From assembly GCF_937138205.1 (NCBI RefSeq), contig NZ_CAKZOT010000034.1, positions 1-40,220 of the forward strand: 40,220 nucleotides of DNA, given 5' to 3'. Position 1 is the first letter of the stretch. The number at the start of each line of letters is the position of its first letter. The DNA is from an uncultured Rhodospira sp. Its GTDB lineage: Bacteria; Pseudomonadota; Alphaproteobacteria; Rhodospirillales; Rhodospirillaceae. The notes below the pieces were generated by a model. That model made no database searches. It was not told the origin of the DNA and saw only the letters and a list, made by a program, of their open reading frames with translations. Below, in pieces: positions 1 to 6,554 of the stretch. The position numbers and the translations under genes are program-made.

Positions 1-85
1 TGGGCTCGTACTGCCGCGCCGAGGGGGTGTCTCGGTCGTCCTGGTCGGGATCGGACGATGCGCGTGTACGCCGGGTGGACGCCAT
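1..85 (-). CDS. Probable start of pyruvate dehydrogenase E1 alpha (partial)
   Basis: An ATG at 83-85 on the minus strand opens a frame that stays open to the window edge (28 codons, rich in Arg, Ser, Asp and Thr). A good ribosome binding site (AAGGAG) lies about 8 bases upstream of the ATG. The visible residues are only the poorly conserved N-terminal extension, so no domain can be seen. In many alphaproteobacteria ftsB is followed by pdhA on the same strand, and here ftsB lies just upstream; the product name rests on that synteny. It could be another gene. Confidence 0.4.
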   Translation of the reverse strand, partial: MASTRRTRASSDPDQDDRDTPSARQYEP

Positions 86-231
86 GCTCTGCACTCCTTC
101 GGGATTGGGCGGGCGGGCGGTCGTCGCCTCGGGGCGGGGGTGCCCGGGTAGCCGATGCACACGTAACCGTTCGACGCTCGAATTCAAGGGGAATTCTGCC
201 GCGCGCCGATTACGAATGCGTGCAAGTGGAT

Positions 232-549
232 TTATTCGTCGTCCGGCAGGACCAGAACCTCATCGGGGCCGATCAGGTTCAACATACGTCGCGCCCGCTC
301 GTCCAGCATGTCGGGGTGCAGGCGGTCCCGGTACAGCAGGGCGGCGCGGTGTTCCAGCCGTTGGCGCTCGGCGGTCAGGTCGGCGTGGAGGACCTCGGCG
401 GCGCGGATGTCCTGGCGAAGCTGCCACCAGGCGAGCAGGCCCCGTTCCCCGTTCACAGCGTGATACGCGAAGTAGGCAACGGTCGCGACCAAAAGCACGG
501 GAACGACGGCGGATCGGACGCGGGATCGCGGGGCGGCGGCAGAGGACAT
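232..549 (-). CDS. ftsB: Septum formation initiator FtsB/DivIC family
   Basis: A 105-residue bitopic protein. One membrane segment lies at about residues 15-32 after a short basic cytoplasmic tail, followed by a coiled-coil-like stretch (about 40-70, with QLRQDIRAAEVLHADLTAER) and a conserved-looking tail with RARRMLNLIGPDEVLVLP. Length and order match the FtsB/DivIC family, which forms the FtsQBL complex at the division septum and helps activate septal peptidoglycan synthesis. I chose the ATG at 547-549 because it places the basic residues directly before the membrane helix; an upstream ATG at 618 would add 23 residues that do not look conserved. The gene precedes the probable pdhA start on the same strand. 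Confidence 0.85.
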   Translation of the reverse strand: MSSAAAPRSRVRSAVVPVLLVATVAYFAYHAVNGERGLLAWWQLRQDIRAAEVLHADLTAERQRLEHRAALLYRDRLHPDMLDERARRMLNLIGPDEVLVLPDDE

Positions 550-688
550 GTTCGGCGGGCCCGAGTCGGGGGCTTGACGGCTGACGTCCAGTGAGTCAGA
601 GGCGAGTCGCGGTGTCAACCACGGGCCGATGTTGGTCGAGTCGCCGCCGGGACGTGTTGCAGATCGGACTCACTCGGGCCATGGTCGG

Positions 689-1474
689 CTAGGACGCATC
701 CCGTTCGGCCGCGCGGGCTTCCCGCCGCGCCAGGTAGGCCCGCAGCTTCTCGTCGCGCCAGTTTTGGGCGAATTCGCGGCTGGCGGCCCGTTCCGCTTCG
801 TGCTCGGCCTCAAGGCGGGCGCGTTCGATCTGATTGGCGGCCTCGATCTCGGCCGCGCGCCCCGGGATGTCGCGCACCGGCGGCAGGCCGGCGACCACGG
901 CGTGGTCCTTGGCCTCGCGCCAAGCGACGCGGAACTTTTTCATGTAGCGTTCCGCATGGACTGGCGTGGCCGAGTGATAGCGGGACACGGACCGCGTCCA
1001 CGACCCGGTCTCGGCGTACAGGCGGGTGAGAAAGTCCACAGCATAGCGCACGTTGGCCGCCGGCTCGAACGCCTTTTCCAGGGTCGGGAAGGCATCGCTG
1101 TGGTAGTACAGATTGATCTGCATACACCCGACGTCGATGTTGGTCTCGCCGCGCGCCTGCAACGCCCGCACATGGGCGATCGCCTCGGCCTTGGTGGGGA
1201 AGAACCTGCCGTCCTTGCCGTTGGTGACCGTCCACGGCCAGGCAATTCTTGCCCCGCGGCGTTCGTCCCAGCGCCCGGACTCGACCAGCGAAATCGCTGT
1301 CAACACCTGGGCGGGGATGCCGTTGACCTGTTCCTGCGCCGAGGTCTGGTCGTAGCACAGCTCGTCGGCGTAGGCGTACTGATCGGCGCGCGACGGCCCC
1401 GTTGTCAGGCCGACCAGGGCCAGCACGGCGACGACGACGAACAGACGGCCAAGATGGGGCAGGGCGGTGATCAT
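689..1474 (-). CDS. Exported lytic transglycosylase, SLT domain
   Basis: A 261-residue protein with a signal peptide (hydrophobic core at about 11-24, likely cleavage after SRA at 30). The soluble lytic transglycosylase fold follows: the catalytic glutamate is in ISLVESGRW (E65), followed by a VGCMQIN motif and the YHS/RYHSATP region typical of goose-lysozyme-like SLT domains. The family cleaves the glycan strand of peptidoglycan to 1,6-anhydro products in the periplasm. The C-terminal third (about 190-261) is a charged, Ala/Glu/Arg-rich helical tail, possibly a coiled coil. The start at 1474 begins the signal peptide cleanly. It is separated from ftsB by about 140 bases. Some relatives of this short type belong to secretion or conjugation systems, but nothing near suggests that here. 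Confidence 0.8.
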   Translation of the reverse strand: MITALPHLGRLFVVVAVLALVGLTTGPSRADQYAYADELCYDQTSAQEQVNGIPAQVLTAISLVESGRWDERRGARIAWPWTVTNGKDGRFFPTKAEAIAHVRALQARGETNIDVGCMQINLYYHSDAFPTLEKAFEPAANVRYAVDFLTRLYAETGSWTRSVSRYHSATPVHAERYMKKFRVAWREAKDHAVVAGLPPVRDIPGRAAEIEAANQIERARLEAEHEAERAASREFAQNWRDEKLRAYLARREARAAERDAS

Positions 1475-1558
1475 GATCGAGAACCCGGTTCCGTGACGCC
1501 CCGGACGGGGCAACCCACGGCGATCACGAAGCAAACACCGGGCCAGAACGCGCTCCCC

Positions 1559-2443
1559 CTATTCGGCCGCGTGTGCCATGCCCGAACGGCCCGAGACGGC
1601 CTCCAGCATGGCCGGCACCGCCGCCGCCAGACGGCGCAGGCCGGCTGTCGGCTCGCGGGTCCGCTCATCCATGTAAAGCCCACGGTTGATCTCGATCTGC
1701 AAGGCATGGACGCCCCGGGTCGGGTGTCCGTAGTGAGCGGTGGTGAAGCCGCCGGCATAGGGCTTGTTCCGCCGCACCCGGAACCCCTGGGCGGTCAGGG
1801 CCGCCTCGGCGGCATCGGTGATCACGCGGGTGCAGGTCGTGCCGTGCCGGTCGCCGAGCACGATGTCCGGCGTTCCGCCGCGGTCGCCCTCGACGGCGGT
1901 GCTGGGCATGGAGTGGCAGTCGAGCAGGATGCAGCGGCCGAACCGCGCCCGCGCCGTCCGGATCAGGTCGGCAAGGGTGGCATGGTACGGCTCGTAGCAC
2001 TCGGCCAGGCGCCGCGCGGCCTCGGCGAACGGCAGCTTGCGCCGGTAGATGTGTTGCCCGTCGCCGGCGGTGCGGGGCAGCGTGCCAAGCCCCGAGCGCA
2101 CGCGCGCGGTGTCCGTTTTCGCGTGCGGCGGCAACGCATCGCTGAACATCGACGGGTCGAGTTCCAGCGGCTCGCGATTGACGTCCAGGTAGACCCGGGG
2201 GAAGAGGGCGCTCAGCAGGGGCACCCCCAGGGTCGGAGCGGCGGAAAAGATGGTGTCGACATGGGTGTCCTCGCTGGCGCGCAGGTCCAGCAGCGACAGC
2301 CGAGACAGCTCCAGGAACGCCGGAGGATAACGGGTTCCCGAATGGGGCGAGGTGACCACAAGGGGGCGCGTCCACCGCTCGGGGCGCACCAGCCGAAGCA
2401 CGCCGTCGGGGACGACGTTCGCCTCGTCGCCAGGCGGGATCAT
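1559..2443 (-). CDS. N-formylglutamate amidohydrolase family (HutG-like)
   Basis: A 294-residue protein of the N-formylglutamate amidohydrolase (FGase) family, which hydrolyses N-formyl-L-glutamate to formate and glutamate or acts on related N-acyl amino acids. Supporting motifs are TSPHSG near the N-terminus, SEDTHVD, YLDVNREPLELDPSMF, the metal-site-like LLDCHSMPS, and LQIEINRGLYMDE near the C-terminus. I chose the ATG at 2441-2443; the frame is open for 89 more codons upstream, but that part is low-complexity and Arg-rich and looks non-coding. No hut genes are present in the window, so a role in histidine breakdown cannot be inferred from context. Confidence 0.8.
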   Translation of the reverse strand: MIPPGDEANVVPDGVLRLVRPERWTRPLVVTSPHSGTRYPPAFLELSRLSLLDLRASEDTHVDTIFSAAPTLGVPLLSALFPRVYLDVNREPLELDPSMFSDALPPHAKTDTARVRSGLGTLPRTAGDGQHIYRRKLPFAEAARRLAECYEPYHATLADLIRTARARFGRCILLDCHSMPSTAVEGDRGGTPDIVLGDRHGTTCTRVITDAAEAALTAQGFRVRRNKPYAGGFTTAHYGHPTRGVHALQIEINRGLYMDERTREPTAGLRRLAAAVPAMLEAVSGRSGMAHAAE

Positions 2444-2747
2444 GATCACGTGAATGCTCCGTCCCTTGGACCTGACGCGACCGGCGGCGCCACGGGCGAT
2501 CCTCCCCGCCACCGGTCGTCTGGGACCCTGTCCCAAACCTAACGCGGATCGGGGCGGCTGCAAACCGGTTGATTCATGGGCCATGGTCAAGCGAGCGGAC
2601 TCCGGCGTCCGTACGCCCACCCTGAAAAGGCACGGCAAAAGGGTTGAAATGGCGGGTCGGGAAGAGTAGAAGAGCGTCCTTCCGGGGCGGGCCGGCGCCG
2701 ACAGGGTCACGTGGTGGCCGTCGGGCCGGTCATTGAAACCGAGCCAC
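2444..2747. other. Intergenic region, FGase promoter side and tRNA-Val upstream
   Basis: No convincing gene. A 6-bp inverted repeat with a 3-base loop (TGGGAC/GTCCCA, 2521-2535) lies about 80 bases upstream of the amidohydrolase start. The rest must hold the promoters of the leftward amidohydrolase and the rightward tRNA, but I see no clear consensus boxes. Confidence 0.4.
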
Positions 2748-2822
2748 GGGCGCGTAGCTCAGCGGGAGAGCACTACGTTGACATCGTAGGGGTCACTGGT
2801 TCAATCCCAGTCGCGCCCACCA
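2748..2822 (+). tRNA. tRNA-Val (GAC)
   Basis: A cloverleaf can be drawn directly. The acceptor stem is GGGCGCG/CGCGCCC with discriminator A and an encoded CCA (2820-2822). The D arm contains TAGCTCAGCGGGAGAGC. The anticodon stem CTACG/CGTAG encloses the loop TTGACAT, giving anticodon GAC. The T loop is GGTTCAATCC. It is 75 bases including CCA. The anticodon reads valine codons GUC and GUU. A terminator follows directly. Confidence 0.96.
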
Positions 2823-2825
2823 ATG

Positions 2826-2859
2826 AAAAGGCCGCCAATCCAATGGGTTGGCGGCTTTT
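2826..2859 (+). terminator. Rho-independent terminator of tRNA-Val
   Basis: A perfect 8-bp stem (GCCGCCAA at 2831-2838, TTGGCGGC at 2848-2855) with a 9-base loop is flanked by AAAA on the left and TTTT on the right. It begins a few bases after the tRNA CCA end. Confidence 0.85.
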
Positions 2860-2861
2860 CC

Positions 2862-2972
2862 TGCAAGCTGGGCATCCCGTTCTGGGACTATATCGGAACC
2901 CGACTGGGCGCCGCCGTCAGAAACCCCGTGCCGCACTTGCCTGACCTGGTCGCGGCGCGCTGCCAGGCCTGA
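2862..2972 (+). pseudogene. Transposase C-terminal remnant
   Basis: An open frame without a start codon runs 36 codons to TGA at 2970-2972. The peptide has the pattern KLGIPFWDYIGTRLG followed by a proline-rich stretch and LPDLVAARC. From memory this matches the carboxyl tails of DDE-type transposases, which often end in (K)LG-x-x-F-x-x-Y-x-x-x-R(L/I) then PPL-x-x-L(I/V)R-x-R. The body of the gene is absent, because the tRNA and its terminator lie immediately upstream. It therefore looks like debris of an insertion at the 3' side of the tRNA gene. A protein search would settle it. Confidence 0.45.
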
Positions 2973-3202
2973 CCGCCCGGACTTTTGCCCCGGTTACCTT
3001 TTCCTGTTGGTGGGGTCGGTGCAGAAAATTGCCTTTGGTGCCAAATGGTGGCACGGTGAAGCAGACGATGATCCGGCCTTGATGTCGCCACGGACGCGAT
3101 CAGGCGGAGCGGGCTAAACGAATGCAGTGAACTGGCCGGACGTGGCAGTGTCGTCGCTGATGCTATAGGTTGTGTGTTGCGGGCAGAATAGGGCTCCAAG
3201 GG
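2973..3202. promoter_or_regulatory. Region upstream of the ImmA gene; extended -10 candidate
   Basis: No gene seen. A short inverted repeat (TGCCA/TGGCA, about 3039-3053) lies in the middle. An extended -10 type element TGCTATAGGT (3161-3170) lies about 35 bases before the ImmA start; no good -35 box is visible. Such operons are often self-regulated by their XRE domain, but I see no strong palindrome at the start site. Confidence 0.35.
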
Positions 3203-4402
3203 ATGGCCGCGCGGACCAAAGCAATGATCAAGCCGGAGGTGCTGGTTTGGACCCGGACCAGTGCGGGGCTCAGCGTGGCCGAGGCCGCAGGGCGGCTCCA
3301 CATGGACGTAGACAGTCTCGCTGCGTGGGAAGCTGGGGAGGATGCTCCGTCCATTCCGCAACTTCGCAAGCTCGCGGACCTCTATAAACGTCCCCTCGCG
3401 GTGTTTTATCTCCAGCGGGTCCCCCTGGACTTCAAAGTGATCAGCGACCTTCGGCGCTTGCCAGGAACAGGGCCGCGCCAACAGTCTCCCGAACTGACTT
3501 TGGAAATTCGGTATGCGCAGCAACGACGGGAACTGGTGCTGGAGCTGGCTGACGATCTCGGCGACGTGGTCCCACCGTTCTCGCTTACGGCTGAGCGCAA
3601 TGAAGATCCCGAACTGGTCGGGGAGCGTATTCGCGCGAAACTCGACATCACGGCTGATGTGCAACGAAAATGGAGGGACGCGGAAGGCCGAACCGCCTTC
3701 AACGCGTGGCGTCAACGGATCGAAAACGCCGGTGTCCTTGTGTTTCAGGCGACGCGCCTCGCGGCCGGAGAGGCGTCGGGGATCGCTCTGTCGGAGGAAC
3801 TCCTGCCAGTCATCGTCGTGAACCGAAAAGACTCTCCCACCCGACGCACGTTCAGCCTGCTGCACGAGTTGGCTCATCTTATGCTGCGGGTCAGCGGCGT
3901 GTCCGATCTTGAAACTGATGATATTCGCCCCCCTGAAGAGCAAGCCCTGGAGATTTTCTGCAATGCTGTGGCGGCGGCGGCATTGATGCCGCGAGATGGA
4001 CTGCTTTCCGAACCGCTTGTCGCGGCTCGAGTTGGGCGGCGCGACGACTGGACCGATGCTGAAATCGCCGATCTGGCGCGGACGTTCGGGGTCAGCCGCG
4101 AGGCGGTGGCTCGCCGTCTGTTAACCCTGGGGCGGGCGACAGATGGCTACTATCGGGAAGCTCGGGCGCGGTATCTCGCCGAGTACCTGGCGTTTAAGGA
4201 CCGGCAACGCGAGCGATCGGCCGACAACAGGATGGCCCGCAATATGCCACAAGAAACGCTCAGCAATGTGGGGCGCCCTCTTGTGCAAATGGTGCTCGGT
4301 ACCTATCACCAGGATCGGATCACCTTGGGCGAGGTGGCGGGCTATCTCGGCATCAAGACCAAACACATCCCAAAGCTCGAACAAAGTCTCGGGCTGAGGT
4401 GA
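3203..4402 (+). CDS. XRE-family HTH plus ImmA/IrrE metallopeptidase domain
   Basis: A 399-residue two-domain protein. The N-terminal 65 residues form a helix-turn-helix of the XRE type (AGLSVAEAAGRLHMDVDSLAAWEAG). The middle to C-terminal part is an ImmA/IrrE-type domain with the zinc motif HELAH at residues 221-225, and a second acidic/Asn region downstream (EIFCNAVAAAALMP) that usually supplies the third ligand. The family includes phage and ICE anti-repressor proteases and antitoxin-like partners. Here the gene is 4 bases upstream of a DUF4411 PIN-type gene, an established toxin-antitoxin-like pairing in which the XRE/ImmA protein is the presumed antitoxin. I chose the ATG at 3203; an upstream TTG at 3170 is possible but less likely. 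The gene appears intact, unlike its partner. Confidence 0.85.
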   Translation: MAARTKAMIKPEVLVWTRTSAGLSVAEAAGRLHMDVDSLAAWEAGEDAPSIPQLRKLADLYKRPLAVFYLQRVPLDFKVISDLRRLPGTGPRQQSPELTLEIRYAQQRRELVLELADDLGDVVPPFSLTAERNEDPELVGERIRAKLDITADVQRKWRDAEGRTAFNAWRQRIENAGVLVFQATRLAAGEASGIALSEELLPVIVVNRKDSPTRRTFSLLHELAHLMLRVSGVSDLETDDIRPPEEQALEIFCNAVAAAALMPRDGLLSEPLVAARVGRRDDWTDAEIADLARTFGVSREAVARRLLTLGRATDGYYREARARYLAEYLAFKDRQRERSADNRMARNMPQETLSNVGRPLVQMVLGTYHQDRITLGEVAGYLGIKTKHIPKLEQSLGLR

Positions 4403-4406
4403 GTGA

Positions 4407-4886
4407 ATGGCCGCGCCAATTTACAGCATCGATAGCAGCGCATTGATCCATGCTTGGCGGCGGGTTTATCGACCGAAGAACTTCGGAATGGTGTGGCGGC
4501 ATTTTGATGCCCTGATTGAGGAAGGTCGGCTGCGGGCGTCGATTGAAGTTCTGAAAGAGTTGGAAAAGAAAGACGATGAGCTGTTTGAGTGGGGTAAGGC
4601 GAGAAAGGAGCTTTTGTTTGTTGAGATTGATGATGCCTGCCAGCTCGAAGTGATTCGCATCATGGACAAGTACGAACGGTTGGTCGATACCGTGAAAGGG
4701 CGGTCGGGAGCGGATCCTTTTGTAATTGCCCTTGCCGCCGTGTGCACTCCACATCTGACCGTCATCACGGAGGAGTAACCGGGACGGCGCAACAGCCCGA
4801 AAATCCCCGACGTGTGTCTGGCGGAAGGCATTCCCTGTTTGGGCTTGGCTGACTTCATCGAAAAGGAAAACTGGGAGTTCGGTTGA
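4407..4886 (+). pseudogene. DUF4411 PIN-like toxin interrupted by in-frame TAA
   Basis: The frame begins with ATG at 4407, 4 bases after the ImmA stop. It encodes a DUF4411 protein of the PIN-like nuclease superfamily: IDSSALIHAW at the start with the first acidic residue D9, SGADPFVIALA with D103, and VITEE at 119-123. A TAA at 4776-4778 stops it at 123 residues. In the same frame the reading continues without another stop to TGA at 4884-4886, giving a tail with PKIPDVC and GLADFIEKENWEF, which is the normal ending of this family (about 160 residues). One base change (most simply CAA or AAA or GAA to TAA) therefore explains the break. The truncated product lacks the final helix and strand and is probably inactive. 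A sequencing error cannot be excluded. Confidence 0.8.
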
Positions 4887-5017
4887 TCCAAAGATTGATC
4901 GCGGGCAGGGTCACGCGATGCGCCGCTCATCATGATTTCGCCCAAAACGGCGCGCATACGGGAAATGGTCGTCGGGGAGAACCACGGACCAGAGCCCAGA
5001 ACGGAGGAGGACATCCC

Positions 5018-5248
5018 ATGACACGACGCCTCGGCACGGCGGCCATCTTCGGTGTGGCCATCGCCGCGTTTTCCATGACGAGCACCATCCCGGCCCTGGC
5101 GGGAAGCGGCCAGGAGGTCACCGGCCCGTCGTCCGGCTGCCAGGGCAAAAACTGCCCGGACCAAGCGGGGGGTGGCGGCAAGACCGCCGGCCCCGCCACC
5201 GACACCACCGGCGGCAACGAAGGGTCGTTCGCCGACTTCGAACGCTGA
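5018..5248 (+). CDS. Small secreted protein, function unknown
   Basis: A 76-residue protein with a classical signal peptide: basic start (MTRRLG), hydrophobic core at about 7-18 and a likely cleavage after PALA at residue 28. The mature part of about 48 residues is rich in Gly, Ser, Thr and Pro and has two cysteines in CQGKNC, which could form a disulfide. The start is well supported by a strong ribosome binding site GGAGGAGG at 5003-5010. I do not recognise a family. It lies between the DUF4411 locus and bchI on the same strand, with 255 bases to bchI, so co-regulation with photosynthesis genes is possible but unproven. Confidence 0.65.
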   Translation: MTRRLGTAAIFGVAIAAFSMTSTIPALAGSGQEVTGPSSGCQGKNCPDQAGGGGKTAGPATDTTGGNEGSFADFER

Positions 5249-5302
5249 CGCGACCGCGCGTCGCGAACAAGCCGCTGACGCGACCGCGCGTCGCCAACAA
5301 GC
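5243..5302 (+). repeat. Two tandem 30-bp repeats over a stop codon
   Basis: Two adjacent 30-base units (5243-5272 and 5273-5302) differ at one base. Each begins CGCTGACGCGACCGCGCG and ends AACAAGC. The first unit includes the last Arg codon and the TGA stop of the small secreted protein. It is most likely a local duplication. Confidence 0.85.
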
Positions 5303-5503
5303 CATCGTCTCCCTTGCACCCTCACCCCGCCCGGGGCCATAGTCGCGCGCGCCGAGCCGGTGCCGAGGGTCGATGCCCGGCACCGGCGCGGAGCCGTTCG
5401 TCCCGTCGTGCAAGGAAAGTCGTTCGCCCATGATCGTCCGTCTGCTGACACCGTGCCGCCGCCCCGCCGTCTTCCTGTCGTCTCCGCGCGGGAGGGGCTG
5501 ACC

Positions 5504-6547
5504 ATGGCTCTGGCGTTTCCCTTCTCGGCCATTGTCGGCCAGGACGAGATGAAAATGGCCCTGCTGATCGCCGCCGTCGATCAGGGTGTGGGCGGGGTGA
5601 TGGTGTTCGGCGACCGCGGCACCGGCAAGTCGACGGCGGTGCGCGCGCTGGCCGCGTTGCTGCCGCCGATGAGTGTGGTCAAGGGCTGCCGTTTCAATGG
5701 CGATCCGAAGAGCCACCAGGACTATTGCGCCACCACCTGCGAGGTGCGCGCGGCCATTGACGGCGGCGCGGAGATGGAGACCGAGGACGCGCCGGTTCCC
5801 GTGGTCGACCTGCCCCTGGGCGCCACCGAGGATCGCGTCGTCGGCGCGCTCGACCTGGAACGGGCGCTGACCCAGGGCGAGAAGGCATTCGAGCCGGGCC
5901 TGCTGGCGCGCGCCCACCGTGGCTTTCTGTATATCGATGAGGTGAACCTGCTGGAGGACCACCTGGTGGACCTGCTGCTCGACGTGGCCGCCTCGGGCGA
6001 GAACGTGGTCGAGCGCGAGGGCCTCAGCGTGCGCCATCCGGCCAAGTTCGTGCTGGTCGGCTCCGGCAACCCGGAAGAGGGCGAGTTGCGCCCGCAGCTG
6101 CTGGACCGCTTCGGTCTGGCCGTCGAGGTGACCACGCCCAAGGACCTGGAAACCCGCGTCGAGGTGGTCAAGCGCCGCGACGCCTTCGAACGCGACCCGC
6201 GCGGCTTCCTGGCCGCCTGGAACCAACGCGAGGCCGGCGAGGCGCTGCGCATCCGCGAGGCCCGCGATCGCGTGCAGGAGGTCGAGGTTCCCGACGATGT
6301 GCTCAACACCGTCGCCAAACTGTGCATGACCCTGGGCACCGACGGCCTGCGCGGCGAGTTGACCGTGATCCGCGCCGCCCGCGCCCTGGCCGCCCTGGAA
6401 GGCGACGTCGAAGTGGACGAGCGTCACGTGCGCAAGGTGGCCGCCATGGCCCTGCGCCACCGCCTGCGGCGCGATCCGCTGGACGAGTCGGGCTCCACCG
6501 TGCGGGTTGAGCGCGCGGTCGGGGAGGTTCTGGGCGCGGAGGCATAG
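5504..6547 (+). CDS. bchI: Magnesium chelatase ATPase subunit I
   Basis: A 347-residue AAA+ protein. Walker A is GDRGTGKS at residues 36-43, Walker B is in FLYIDEVNLLEDH, and sensor-type residues follow in GSGNPEEGELRPQLLDRFGL. BchI forms hexameric rings that, with BchD and BchH, insert Mg2+ into protoporphyrin IX, the first committed step of bacteriochlorophyll synthesis. Length and sequence match the family throughout. The ATG at 5504 is preceded by GGAGGGG; the upstream open frame is non-coding. bchD begins 7 bases after the stop, so the two are surely co-transcribed. I see no TGT-N12-ACA (PpsR-type) site in the 255 bases upstream. Confidence 0.97.
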   Translation: MALAFPFSAIVGQDEMKMALLIAAVDQGVGGVMVFGDRGTGKSTAVRALAALLPPMSVVKGCRFNGDPKSHQDYCATTCEVRAAIDGGAEMETEDAPVPVVDLPLGATEDRVVGALDLERALTQGEKAFEPGLLARAHRGFLYIDEVNLLEDHLVDLLLDVAASGENVVEREGLSVRHPAKFVLVGSGNPEEGELRPQLLDRFGLAVEVTTPKDLETRVEVVKRRDAFERDPRGFLAAWNQREAGEALRIREARDRVQEVEVPDDVLNTVAKLCMTLGTDGLRGELTVIRAARALAALEGDVEVDERHVRKVAAMALRHRLRRDPLDESGSTVRVERAVGEVLGAEA

Positions 6548-6554
6548 CGGCGGC

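Noticed and set aside
2888..3943. A 351-codon minus-strand frame over the ImmA region
   Set aside because: Antisense of the ImmA gene and of the intergenic region; no recognisable motif and it conflicts with the HELAH-bearing gene.
5249..5503. PpsR-type TGT-N12-ACA sites before bchI
   Set aside because: I searched the 255 bases by eye and found ACA and TGT triplets but none with the right spacing.
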